Shown here piece after piece: positions 1-8,648 of a DNA stretch of 64,000 nucleotides. The notes below the pieces were generated by a model. The model saw only the letters and a program-made list of their open reading frames with translations, had not been told where the DNA came from and ran no database searches. The translations under genes and the position numbers were made by a program. The DNA is from Phyllobacterium sp. YR531 (lineage in GTDB: Bacteria; Pseudomonadota; Alphaproteobacteria; Rhizobiales; Rhizobiaceae): the NCBI RefSeq assembly GCF_000282595.1, contig NZ_AKIZ01000014.1:1-64000 (forward strand), in the 5' to 3' direction. Every line of letters begins with the position of its first letter. The stretch's first letter is position 1.

Positions 1-37
1 CACGCATTACTTTTGTGCAAACCTGATTAAGGAGCAC

Positions 38-2485
38 TTACGTTCCCCGTGGTTTGGCCCGTGCAGTTGGAGCGGCGTTGGCTGGGTCTTCCGGCCAGAC
101 GTGCCGGGGATAGCGGCCGCGCATGTCGCTGCGAACATCTGCCCACGAGCCTTTCCAAAAGCCAGGAAGGTCGCGGGTTATCTGGATGGGGCGATGTGCC
201 GGAGACAATAATTCCAGCAGCAGAGGTATCGTGCCGTTGGCGATGGCAGGGTGGACAGCCAGTCCGAAAAGCTCCTGCACCCGGACAGCCAGAACAGGCT
301 CGCCTTCATCATAGCGGATCGGGATATTCGACCCCGTGGGAACTTCAAAATGTGTTGGCGCGAATGTTTCGATCTTGCGCTGCAGATCGTAAGGGACAGC
401 CGAGCGTAGTCCCTCGATCAGCACATGCGCTGGAATCTGGTTGAGCTGCGCACCGCCCGTGAGGAAAGGCCTTAACCAGTCGTCGAGGGACCCAAGCAGT
501 GCATCGTCGTCCATTGAAGGCCAAGGAGTACCTAGCCCCTTATGCAGCCAGGCCAGACGACGGCGTAAGGTTGCCGCCTCTTTCGACCAAGGCAGGATAT
601 CCAGCCCATGCGTTCGCACGGCGGCGATCACGCCAAGATCGGCCTCTTCCCCCGTCGGAGCGGGCATGGTCTTTTCCGACAATGCGATTGCGCCGATCCG
701 CGTGGCATCACGTGCCTGAAGCGCGTTTCGCGAAGCATCATAGGTGACCTGCCGCCCGCTGACGATCTGACCCGCCATCGCTTCACGGATTTCCGCTTCG
801 CTCACCTCTGCCGCAGCAAGGATTCTTGCCCGTCCGGCACGCCCCGAAATGTCGGCCACGACGAGCCAAGGGGATTTTGCCAATGAAGTGGCAGGATCAA
901 CTTCGCCGCCCCGCCCGTTGGCAAGTGTAAACTGGCCATTGCCGCGTGACTTGGCGATACGGTCCGGATAAGCGCCGATGAGCAGACGGCCCACACTGTC
1001 ATCTCCTGCAGCACTCCGCCCTGACCCGGCCAGCCGCTTCGCCAGTCCCCGCGCTCGCGTCGCACGATCTCCACGCTCGCGCTGAAAGCGGGACAGCCGC
1101 ACGTCGAGATCGGTGTCATTGCCGCCGAGTCCGCGCTCGGTAAGCAGGACGGCAAGTTCTGCCGCCCGGAATCCCTGCCCGCGTTCGCGTGCGGTCAGCA
1201 CCATATGCGCAAGGCGCGCGGGCAGTGCCAGTCCCCGCATCTGGTTGCCCATAGGTGTAACACGGTGGTCTCTATCAAGCGCACCGAGATTCTCCAGAAG
1301 GGTCTTTGCTTCTTTGATAGCCGGAGCAGGCGGCGTATCAAGAAATGCGAGGGTAGAAGGGTCGGAAACACCCCACGCGGCGCAATCCAGCACAAGGCCG
1401 GTCAAGTCCGCCTCGAGAATTTCCGGAGGGGCAAAGGCTTCGAGTGCAGCAGTCTGTTCAGCCCGCCAAAGTCTGATGGCAATGCCGGGTTCTGTTCGTC
1501 CCGCACGACCTGCGCGTTGGTCGACCGCGGCGCGGGCAGCGCGAACAGTTTCCAGTCGCGTGAGGCCGGTTGCGGGTTCGAACTTGGGCAGCCGGGCAAG
1601 CCCGCTATCGATGACGACACGCACGCCATCAATGGTGATCGATGTTTCAGCGATGGAGGTGGCAAGAACGACCTTTCGTTGTCCCTGCGGTGCAGGCTTG
1701 ATCGCCGCATCCTGATCGCGCCCTTCGAGCGCTCCGTAGAGCGGTACGACAAGTGTATCGGCGGACACGCGTCCCTCCAACGCTGCGGCAGTGCGCTCGA
1801 TTTCACGCTGACCGGGCAGAAAGGCCAGAATGCTGCCGGTCTCGTCGGCCAGCGTATCGCGAATGGCTCTGGCCATAGCATCTTCAATACGCTCGTCGGG
1901 CTTGCGCTCGCGGTAGCGGACATCGATAGGGAATGAGCGGCCCTTGCTTTCCAATACAGGCGCATCACCAAGCAGCTTTGCGACGCGTGCGCCATCCAGC
2001 GTCGCCGACATGACGAGCAGCTTGAGGTCAGGACGTAAGGCAGCCTGCACATCCAGCGCTAGCGCGAGGCCAAAATCCGCATCGAGACTGCGCTCGTGAA
2101 ACTCATCGAAAAGTACGACGGAAACGTCCTTCAAGTCAGGATCATCTAGGATCATACGGGCGAAAACGCCCTCGGTGACGACGAGGATGCGGGTTTTCGC
2201 CGAAACCTTGTTTTCCAGCCGCATACGATAGCCGACCGTTGCGCCGACCTCTTCGCCTAGAAGGCTCGCCATACGACTGGCAGCGGCACGGGCGGCAAGG
2301 CGTCGCGGCTCCAGCAGGATGATCATGCCATCGCCGCGCCAGGGGGTATTGAGAAGGTGCAAGGGTATGAGCGTGGTCTTGCCGGCACCGGGCGGCGCAA
2401 CCAGCACGACAGAATTGCCCGTAATCAGCGCATTGTCGAGCGCAGGAAAAATCTCGGTTACGGGAAGGGTGGGGAGAACTGGCAC
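38..2485 (-). CDS. hrpB: ATP-dependent RNA helicase HrpB
   Basis: DEAH-box helicase of the HrpB family, a cytoplasmic ATPase thought to act on RNA. Numbered from the chosen start, the N-terminus carries Walker A (APPGAGKTT), the DEFH box (DEFHERSLDADFGLA) and the SATLDG motif. A helicase C-terminal domain with QRAGRAGR follows, then the HrpB-type C-terminus. The frame stays open to a TTG at 2521, but family proteins start close to VPVLPTLPVTEIFPALD, so I take the GTG at 2485 (815 residues, the usual length). The gene reads leftward with 37 nt after its stop to the window edge. The upstream neighbour is divergent, so it has its own promoter in 2486-2700. Identity is firm; the start is less so. 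Confidence 0.93.
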   Translation of the reverse strand: MPVLPTLPVTEIFPALDNALITGNSVVLVAPPGAGKTTLIPLHLLNTPWRGDGMIILLEPRRLAARAAASRMASLLGEEVGATVGYRMRLENKVSAKTRILVVTEGVFARMILDDPDLKDVSVVLFDEFHERSLDADFGLALALDVQAALRPDLKLLVMSATLDGARVAKLLGDAPVLESKGRSFPIDVRYRERKPDERIEDAMARAIRDTLADETGSILAFLPGQREIERTAAALEGRVSADTLVVPLYGALEGRDQDAAIKPAPQGQRKVVLATSIAETSITIDGVRVVIDSGLARLPKFEPATGLTRLETVRAARAAVDQRAGRAGRTEPGIAIRLWRAEQTAALEAFAPPEILEADLTGLVLDCAAWGVSDPSTLAFLDTPPAPAIKEAKTLLENLGALDRDHRVTPMGNQMRGLALPARLAHMVLTARERGQGFRAAELAVLLTERGLGGNDTDLDVRLSRFQRERGDRATRARGLAKRLAGSGRSAAGDDSVGRLLIGAYPDRIAKSRGNGQFTLANGRGGEVDPATSLAKSPWLVVADISGRAGRARILAAAEVSEAEIREAMAGQIVSGRQVTYDASRNALQARDATRIGAIALSEKTMPAPTGEEADLGVIAAVRTHGLDILPWSKEAATLRRRLAWLHKGLGTPWPSMDDDALLGSLDDWLRPFLTGGAQLNQIPAHVLIEGLRSAVPYDLQRKIETFAPTHFEVPTGSNIPIRYDEGEPVLAVRVQELFGLAVHPAIANGTIPLLLELLSPAHRPIQITRDLPGFWKGSWADVRSDMRGRYPRHVWPEDPANAAPTARAKPRGT

Positions 2486-2700
2486 GGCATATCCGCTAAT
2501 TGTTATTGTCGCGTTTGACAATTTTTCTTACGCGAAGTCCAACAATTTTTAACTGTGAGAACCAACGGCGCGATCAACGAATTAGCTGCGACAAAGCGGT
2601 TTCACGGCGGGAAATGTCGCCGATTTGATTGACGATCCCACCTGCGATCTTGATAGTGCCACATAGCAAATCACTAAAAGACGTATTGGGAGAGATATTC

Positions 2701-3813
2701 ATGAAATCGCGCGCCGCCGTTGCATGGGAAGCCAACAAGCCACTCACCATCGAAACAATCGAGATAGGTGGACCCAAGCCCGGCGAAGTTCTCGTCGAAA
2801 TCATGGCGACAGGGGTCTGCCATACGGATGCCTATACGCTTTCCGGGCTCGATTCCGAAGGCAAGTTTCCGGCGATCCTTGGTCACGAAGGCGCAGGGAT
2901 AGTACGGGAAGTCGGTGCAGGCGTAACGTCGTTGAAGGCCGGTGATCACGTCATTCCGCTCTACACGCCGGAATGCCGCCAGTGCAAAACCTGCCTGTCG
3001 CAACGCTCCAACCTATGCACTTCCATCCGTGCCACGCAAGGGCAGGGTGTCATGCCGGATGGGACCAGCCGCTTCTCCTGCGATGGCGGCGAGGTCTTCC
3101 ATTACATGGGATGCTCGACCTTTTCGAATTTTACGGTCCTGCCGGAAATCGCCTTGGCGAAAGTGCGTGAAGACGCCCCCTTCGACAAGATCTGCTATAT
3201 CGGCTGCGGTGTGACGACAGGTATTGGCGCGGTGATTTACACGGGTAAAGTCTGGCCCGGCGCCAATGTTGTAGTGTTCGGCCTTGGCGGCATCGGTCTC
3301 AATGTCATTCAGGGTGCACGTATGGTTGGCGCGGACAAGATCATCGGTGTCGATATCAATCCCGGCAAGGTGGCGATGGCGAAGCAATTCGGCATGACCC
3401 ATTTCATCAATCCGACTGAAGTGGGCAACGACAAAGTGGTTTCCGCCATTCAGGATCTGACCGATGGCGGCGCTGATTTCTCATTCGACGCAACCGGAAA
3501 CACCAATGTCATGCGGCAGGCGCTGGAATGCTGCCATCGCGGCTGGGGCACAAGTATTGTTATCGGCGTTGCGGAAGCGGGTAAGGAAATTTCGACGCGG
3601 CCTTTCCAGCTTGTTACGGGGCGCAATTGGCGCGGCACGGCATTTGGCGGTGCACGTGGGCGTACCGATGTGCCGAAAATCGTGGATTGGTACATGGAAG
3701 GCAAGATCGACATTGACAGCCTGATCACGCACACCATGCCGCTGCCTGAAATCAATACGGCGTTTGACTTGATGCATGAGGGCAAGTCCATTCGTAGCGT
3801 TGTGACTTTCTGA
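2701..3813 (+). CDS. frmA: S-(hydroxymethyl)glutathione dehydrogenase / class III alcohol dehydrogenase
   Basis: Oxidises S-hydroxymethylglutathione (formaldehyde plus glutathione) to S-formylglutathione with NAD; cytoplasmic zinc enzyme of 370 residues. Visible are the catalytic zinc ligands Cys40 and His62 (GHEGAG), the structural zinc cysteines 92, 95, 98 and 106, and the Rossmann motif GLGGIGLNV. The open frame extends upstream to 2629, but the ATG at 2701 follows a GGGAGA ribosome site at a good distance and matches the family N-terminus. The next gene starts inside its stop codon (TGATG), and S-formylglutathione hydrolase lies two genes further on, which supports a formaldehyde role. 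Regulation is not evident. Confidence 0.96.
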   Translation: MKSRAAVAWEANKPLTIETIEIGGPKPGEVLVEIMATGVCHTDAYTLSGLDSEGKFPAILGHEGAGIVREVGAGVTSLKAGDHVIPLYTPECRQCKTCLSQRSNLCTSIRATQGQGVMPDGTSRFSCDGGEVFHYMGCSTFSNFTVLPEIALAKVREDAPFDKICYIGCGVTTGIGAVIYTGKVWPGANVVVFGLGGIGLNVIQGARMVGADKIIGVDINPGKVAMAKQFGMTHFINPTEVGNDKVVSAIQDLTDGGADFSFDATGNTNVMRQALECCHRGWGTSIVIGVAEAGKEISTRPFQLVTGRNWRGTAFGGARGRTDVPKIVDWYMEGKIDIDSLITHTMPLPEINTAFDLMHEGKSIRSVVTF

Positions 3814-4286
3814 TGGACGCAGAGGTCTACAAAGTCGTTCTTTCAGGTCTCGATGAGCTTTCGCCACGCGACCTTTATGCCATGCTGAAGCTGCGTGTCG
3901 ATGTATTCGTCGTCGAGCAGAAATGCCCCTATCCCGAGCTTGACGGCAAGGATGTCGATGCGCTGCACCTGCGGATACTCAGTGGCAGGGCCCTTGTAGC
4001 CAGCGCACGCATTCGCAAACCCGCAAAGAGCGATCCTGCAGCACGGATTGGCCGGGTGGTGGTATCACCGGAGCATCGCGGCAAGCGGCTTGGCGACAGG
4101 ATCATGGTCGAGGCGATTTCGCAATGTGAGCGGCTTTATCCGGAAAGCCCGATCAAGCTTTCAGCGCAAAGCCATCTGTCACGCTTCTACGCGTCATTTG
4201 GTTTCGTGGTGGTCTCGGAGGAATATCTGGAAGACAATATTCCGCATGTCGATATGCAGCGACCTGCGGCTGTGACCTCCGAGTAG
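3813..4286 (+). CDS. GNAT family N-acetyltransferase, ElaA-like
   Basis: Small cytoplasmic acetyl-CoA-dependent acyltransferase, 157 residues. The ElaA-like start (LSPRDLYAMLKLRVDVFVVEQ, with FVVEQKCPYPELDG following) and the acetyl-CoA loop region (RVVVSPEHRGKRLGDRIM) are clear. It overlaps the end of the alcohol dehydrogenase by one base (TGATG), so the two are almost certainly co-translated. The acceptor is unknown. Its place between the two enzymes of formaldehyde oxidation may be shared transcription or a real link to glutathione or formaldehyde stress; the sequence cannot decide. Confidence 0.88.
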   Translation: MDAEVYKVVLSGLDELSPRDLYAMLKLRVDVFVVEQKCPYPELDGKDVDALHLRILSGRALVASARIRKPAKSDPAARIGRVVVSPEHRGKRLGDRIMVEAISQCERLYPESPIKLSAQSHLSRFYASFGFVVVSEEYLEDNIPHVDMQRPAAVTSE

Positions 4287-4292
4287 TATCCG

Positions 4293-4943
4293 ATGCAAAA
4301 GCGGCACACACCTTTCTATCTTGCCGCCGTAATAGGGATTGCTGCGTTAGGGTTTGCCTTGGCCTTCACGCCGCGCATAGCCTATGTCATTGCGGCTAAT
4401 GCCTTTTTCATTGTCTATCTGGTTCTCATGGCATTCAGAATCCCCAAGTTGACGGCGGATTATCTGCGCCGCAATGCGGCCCGGTCCGACGAGCCGGTTT
4501 GGATCATTTTCGCGGTTACCTTTGGTGCTGTGGTCGTTGCGGTTGGCTCATTGTTTGTGCTGATCAACTCCAGCCAGAACCCGCAACCGCTAGACCTTGC
4601 ATTGGCACTGGCTGCGGTACCGCTCGGCTGGCTGACCATCCACATGATGACAGCCATTCACTATGCGCATCTCTACTGGCAGCCGGATGAGAATGCGGAA
4701 GGTGCAAAGGGTAAAACGCGAAGGCATGTGGGCGGGTTGGATTTTCCCGGTGACAAGGAGCCCGGCGGCATCGAATTTCTGTATTTTTCTTATGTTATCG
4801 GCATGACCGCGCAGACATCCGATACCGGAATCACCAGTACAGATATGCGCAAGATTAACCTGCTACACGCAATCGTATCGTTCTTCTTCAACACGGTGCT
4901 CGTTGCCGCTGCAGTCAACGTCGCCGTTTCGCTCGGCCAATAA
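4293..4943 (+). CDS. DUF1345 domain integral membrane protein
   Basis: 216-residue polytopic protein with about five hydrophobic segments: two near the N-terminus (LAAVIGIAALGFALAF; IAYVIAANAFFIVYLVLMAF), two central ones (FAVTFGAVVVAVGSLFVL; LALALAAVPLGWLTIHMM) and one at the end. Conserved DUF1345 features are the central HYAHLYW and the later FLYFSYVIGMTAQTSD. Function unknown. It starts 6 nt after the GNAT gene and 17 nt before S-formylglutathione hydrolase, so it sits inside the formaldehyde operon. No enzymatic motif is seen. Confidence 0.87.
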   Translation: MQKRHTPFYLAAVIGIAALGFALAFTPRIAYVIAANAFFIVYLVLMAFRIPKLTADYLRRNAARSDEPVWIIFAVTFGAVVVAVGSLFVLINSSQNPQPLDLALALAAVPLGWLTIHMMTAIHYAHLYWQPDENAEGAKGKTRRHVGGLDFPGDKEPGGIEFLYFSYVIGMTAQTSDTGITSTDMRKINLLHAIVSFFFNTVLVAAAVNVAVSLGQ

Positions 4944-4960
4944 TACTCACGGGAATAGTC

Positions 4961-5794
4961 ATGGAAACGCTATCGATCGCAAAAAGCTTTGGCGGAACAC
5001 AAGGCGTCTATCGCCATCGCAGTGATGCCTGCCTGTGTGACATGACATTTGCCGTATTCCTGCCGCCGCAGGCAAAGGACGGGCCGGTGCCTGTGCTATG
5101 GTATCTGTCGGGCCTGACCTGCACGCATCAGAACGTCATGGACAAGGGAGAATATCGCAGGGCCGCAGCGGAGCTTGGCGTCGCAATCGTCTGTCCCGAT
5201 ACCAGTCCTCGCGGCGAAGACGTGCCGGATGAGAAAGACAATTGGCAGTTCGGCAACGGAGCCGGGTTTTATCTCGATGCGACGCAGGAACCCTTTGCCA
5301 CCAACTATCGCATGGCGACCTATATTGGCGAAGAACTGCCTGCGTTGATCGCTGCGAATTTCCCGGTTGATATGCAGCGTCAGAGCATCTTCGGTCACTC
5401 TATGGGCGGGCATGGCGCAATCACATTGGCACTAAAAAATCCCGGGCGCTACAAATCGGTTTCCGCTTTCGCCCCCATTGCCCGTCCCATGGTTGCGGGC
5501 TGGTCGCGTCCGGCATTCGAGAAATATCTGGGCAGCGATGAAAAATCATGGCGCGCCTATGACAGTGTGGCCTTGATCGAGGATGGCCATCGCCTGCCGG
5601 AGCTGCTGGTTGACCAGGGCAAGGCGGATGGATTTCTGGATGATGGTCTGCGGCCATGGCTGCTTGAGGAAGCTTGTGAGAAAGCCGGCATTCCGTTGAC
5701 CTTGAACATGCATGACGGCTACGACCACTCGTATTTTTTCATCGCGACTTTCATGGCAGATCATATCGCCTGGCATGCGGAAAGATTGGGCTAG
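4961..5794 (+). CDS. fghA: S-formylglutathione hydrolase
   Basis: Hydrolyses S-formylglutathione to formate and glutathione, the step after FrmA. Cytoplasmic alpha/beta hydrolase of the esterase D family, 277 residues. The nucleophile is Ser147 in GHSMGGHGA, the oxyanion region is YLSGLTCTHQN, and the catalytic His is His256 in DGYDHSYFFI. It is the last gene of the frmA operon. Its stop shares a CTAG tetranucleotide with the stop of the convergent RES gene, so there is no room for a terminator between them. Confidence 0.96.
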   Translation: METLSIAKSFGGTQGVYRHRSDACLCDMTFAVFLPPQAKDGPVPVLWYLSGLTCTHQNVMDKGEYRRAAAELGVAIVCPDTSPRGEDVPDEKDNWQFGNGAGFYLDATQEPFATNYRMATYIGEELPALIAANFPVDMQRQSIFGHSMGGHGAITLALKNPGRYKSVSAFAPIARPMVAGWSRPAFEKYLGSDEKSWRAYDSVALIEDGHRLPELLVDQGKADGFLDDGLRPWLLEEACEKAGIPLTLNMHDGYDHSYFFIATFMADHIAWHAERLG

Positions 5795-6543
5795 ACTATC
5801 GCCATGCGTGGGTCATCGGCAAATGTCTCACGGTTGAAACCAAGACGAAGGTCCGGCTGGTCACAGATGGCTTTGACGCCATAGCTGGAGAAATGCAGCC
5901 GCCATGTGGTCATCTTCGTGGGGCGCGGCATGGCGAAGCATGCACATGAAAGCAGGGCAAGATTGGCACGGCGATCAGGGTCGCGGACTGATTGATAGCG
6001 GATCAGTTCAATATCGGCCTGTTTGGCTTTGTCGGACAGATCGAGACAGGCGGAATAATCGCTAAGATGTGTCCACTGGGCTGCCTGTTCCAGAAAAGGC
6101 GGTGCCATGAGATCAAGCGCTTTGGTCGTGGCATAGCGCGATTCGAAAGCCGTAAACTCCAGCGCATTATGCGGCCATGGTGTGCCAGGGCTTTCTGCAA
6201 AGAACAGCAGCCGGTAGAATGCTGTTTCGGCAACCGCTGTTTCAACTGCTTCACTGGCGTAGAAAACTCCGGGCGAATAGCCTTCCCGACGAAAACGGGA
6301 ATTGCCGGGATAACGGCCATAGCGGAATGGCGTGGCCAGCAGGTAATCAAGATGCGCACATTCGGCAGGCAAGGGAGGTTTGGTTGCTTCCAGCTCATCC
6401 TCGAGCAAAGCCTGCTCGTCCAGCGTATCGACAAGCTTCATCGTGGAAACGCGGTGCTGCGCCTCAACCAGACGCCAGCAGGCGCCATGAACAACACGGG
6501 ACTCAGATCGGAGCGCGTCGGGCGTCCAGATAGGCGAGGACAT
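5791..6543 (-). CDS. RES domain toxin (NAD-degrading type)
   Basis: 250-residue RES-domain protein. Characterised RES toxins cleave NAD+ or transfer ADP-ribose. The core FRYGRYPGNSRFRREGYSPGV... carries the conserved Arg residues, followed by FYASEAVETAVAETAFYR with the conserved Glu and later the family Ser. The start is inferred: the ATG at 6543 overlaps the 3' end of the upstream antitoxin gene by 41 nt, while the open frame runs further to 6696. This toxin-second order with an Xre/ParS-type partner is the standard RES-Xre layout. Its stop overlaps that of fghA. Confidence 0.87.
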   Translation of the reverse strand: MSSPIWTPDALRSESRVVHGACWRLVEAQHRVSTMKLVDTLDEQALLEDELEATKPPLPAECAHLDYLLATPFRYGRYPGNSRFRREGYSPGVFYASEAVETAVAETAFYRLLFFAESPGTPWPHNALEFTAFESRYATTKALDLMAPPFLEQAAQWTHLSDYSACLDLSDKAKQADIELIRYQSVRDPDRRANLALLSCACFAMPRPTKMTTWRLHFSSYGVKAICDQPDLRLGFNRETFADDPRMAIV

Positions 6544-6883
6544 GGGTAAGACCGTCAATGGTTTTGATGCGGTTAAGCGGTTTGCCACCAAGCATGGTGT
6601 TGTCGGTTCGTATCCACTGCCGTGCGACAGCGTCATCGCCGCCAACAATTGCATCCAGCGAACGGTAAAGACGGATGAACAGGAGGGCCAATTCATAGCT
6701 CTTGCCGGTCAGCGGCGAGCCATCAAGGCTGCGCTTCAGGCGTGACAGGCTGGGTTCTGACAGGCCGACAATATTGGAAAGCTCCTTGGCGGTCAGCCCA
6801 AGCAACTCAGCGGAACGCAGCAGCGCCTTGGATACCACCGTGGTCTTGCTTGGTGTTTCTTTATATTGAGCGGTAGTTCGCAT
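6503..6883 (-). CDS. Xre/MbcA/ParS-type antitoxin
   Basis: 126-residue DNA-binding antitoxin. The N-terminal half has a helix-turn-helix (AELLGLTAKELSNIVGLSEP...LSRLKR), and the C-terminal half has the DUF2384 signature (ARQWIRTDNTMLGGKPLNRI...DGLTHVLAYLDA). The C-terminus of this family binds the toxin. An AAAGGA site six bases ahead supports the ATG at 6883 over the GTG at 6898. It is first in the operon, as expected for an autorepressing antitoxin. Confidence 0.88.
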   Translation of the reverse strand: MRTTAQYKETPSKTTVVSKALLRSAELLGLTAKELSNIVGLSEPSLSRLKRSLDGSPLTGKSYELALLFIRLYRSLDAIVGGDDAVARQWIRTDNTMLGGKPLNRIKTIDGLTHVLAYLDARRAPI

Positions 6884-7026
6884 GACACATCCTTTCACTG
6901 GAAATATAAGTACAATAAATTTCTGGTGAAATCAACCTTATGCATCGAAGTATTGCGTTGTTCGACAAGCCCACCATGAGGAAGGTGAGGTGGCCTGCAT
7001 GCTGATCCCGAGCGAACCAAGCACTA

Positions 7027-8406
7027 TTAACGTCTTGAAGTAACACTCATAGGCAGACCGCCATCCGGTTGCGTTGTCAATTTCTGCACGGGCCAAGGCT
7101 TTACACTGCCTGCCATATCAAAGCGGAAGCGGTGGAGAAGAACCGCAAGCGCGATTATCGCCTCCTGCAGGGCAAAGCTCGCCCCTATGCACACGCGTGG
7201 TCCTGCGCCGAAGGGCAGATACTGAAAGCGGTCGATCTTACCGCGATTTTCCGGATGAAAGCGCGATGGCATGAAGGCTTCCGGTTCCTCCCAATAGAGA
7301 CGGTGCCTGTGCACGGTCCAGGGCATGACGAGAACGGCCGCGCCCTTCGGGAGTTTCAAGTCCTTATACTGGTCGTCTTCGACAGGTTCACGGTTGATTG
7401 ATGGGGCAGGCGGATAAAGCCGCATGGCTTCTTCAAAAGCAGCGCGTGTGAAGGGTAGTGCATCAAGCCATTCATGTGGCGGCGGTATATCGCGCTGATC
7501 CATGAAAGCGTCGATTTCCTGCTCGATCAGGTCACGTTCCCATGGCGCCCGTGCCACCAAGTACAGCGTCCAGCCAAGTGCACGCGCAGTTGTTTCATGA
7601 CCGGCGCCGATGAATGTAATGATATTGTCTTCAATTTCAGCACGTGAAAGACCTTCAGGGCCCTCAGCACGTAGAAGAAGCGTCAGGAAATCATTTGGAA
7701 CCCTGTCGCCTTCCTTGTCCATGCGGGCTTTGCGCAGTTCGATTGTGTTGGCAACAATCTGGCGAAAGAAGGCAAGCGCCCGGCGACCGCGAATTTGCGT
7801 GAAGCGGGGCAGCCATTCCGGCGCGCCAAGAAGATCAAGCGGGTCGACCCGCCCCATGGTTTCAAACAGGCGGTCTACCTCATGCGAAAACTGATCGGGG
7901 TCGCCGGCGATTTCGCCGGAAAACAGCGTTTCAGCCAAGATGTCATAGGTCAACATGGTCATGTCGCGGGACACGTCGGTAATGCCGGTCAGTCCGTCAT
8001 AACGATTGGCGAAATTCTCGGTCGCGCGTTTCATACTCGCTGCAAAACCATTGATATGGCGGGGTGTGAAAACCGGCGCCATGGCTTTGCGCGAACGCTT
8101 CCATGTGTCGCCTTCCGCTGTCAGCAAGCCATCGCGAAGAATGGGGCGCAAGATGCGCTGGCGGACAGCAGCCATCCTGTAGTTCCTGGCATTGTCGACG
8201 AGCACATGGCGAATAAGGCCGGGGTCATTGGCGATGATGGTGTGAGCGAAAGACCACTCGATCGAAACCCATGGCTCGTTGTAGGAAGGCTCCCCCCACA
8301 ATTCCAGCGGATTGCGATAAATGGTGCGGATGAGCTGCAGCGTACCAACCGGGCCAGTACGCGGAACGGGTGCCGGGGGGGTGAATGCGGTTCTCAGAGT
8401 GTCCAT
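7027..8406 (-). CDS. cytochrome P450
   Basis: 459-residue soluble P450 monooxygenase. Seen are the I-helix oxygen-binding motif (FIGAGHETTARALGW), the K-helix ExxR (EEAMRLYPP) and the heme loop FGAGPRVCIG with the thiolate ligand Cys406. The substrate cannot be told; the sequence has the general look of CYP102/CYP4-related bacterial P450s (with EPVEDDQYKDLKLPKG). No ferredoxin or reductase gene lies nearby. A nested palindrome sits about 50-100 nt upstream (8455-8505) and may be a regulator's binding site. Confidence 0.94.
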   Translation of the reverse strand: MDTLRTAFTPPAPVPRTGPVGTLQLIRTIYRNPLELWGEPSYNEPWVSIEWSFAHTIIANDPGLIRHVLVDNARNYRMAAVRQRILRPILRDGLLTAEGDTWKRSRKAMAPVFTPRHINGFAASMKRATENFANRYDGLTGITDVSRDMTMLTYDILAETLFSGEIAGDPDQFSHEVDRLFETMGRVDPLDLLGAPEWLPRFTQIRGRRALAFFRQIVANTIELRKARMDKEGDRVPNDFLTLLLRAEGPEGLSRAEIEDNIITFIGAGHETTARALGWTLYLVARAPWERDLIEQEIDAFMDQRDIPPPHEWLDALPFTRAAFEEAMRLYPPAPSINREPVEDDQYKDLKLPKGAAVLVMPWTVHRHRLYWEEPEAFMPSRFHPENRGKIDRFQYLPFGAGPRVCIGASFALQEAIIALAVLLHRFRFDMAGSVKPWPVQKLTTQPDGGLPMSVTSRR

Positions 8407-8454
8407 TGCGTCTCCATGAATCCGATGTGGGGACGATTATGCCCGATGTCCACA

Positions 8455-8505
8455 AATTTGGCAGGGCAAGGTTTAGGTAAACTTTGCAAATTTATGTGCC
8501 AAATT
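8455..8505 (-). promoter_or_regulatory. nested inverted repeats upstream of the P450 gene
   Basis: AATTTGGCA at 8455-8463 is matched by TGCCAAATT at 8497-8505. Between them lies a second palindrome, GCAAGGTTTA-gg-TAAACTTTGC (8466-8487), with one mismatched pair. The position, in the P450/S10 divergent intergenic region and closer to the P450 start, fits an operator. No regulator gene is adjacent. Confidence 0.4.
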
Positions 8506-8648
8506 GACGCAATTTTTCTTGACCGGAACGCCTCGGTGGGCTCTAGTCAAACCACGCCCAAGAGGTGTTTTTATCGACGTTAGACCAAAGTATTATATAA
8601 TTATATCAAATATTTAATTCGAAATTTTTATTGTGAGGTTTTTAAATC

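Noticed and set aside
1113-1715. 200-codon plus-strand open frame
   Set aside because: Lies wholly inside hrpB on the other strand, and its low-complexity Ser/Arg/Ala composition is typical of an antisense shadow.
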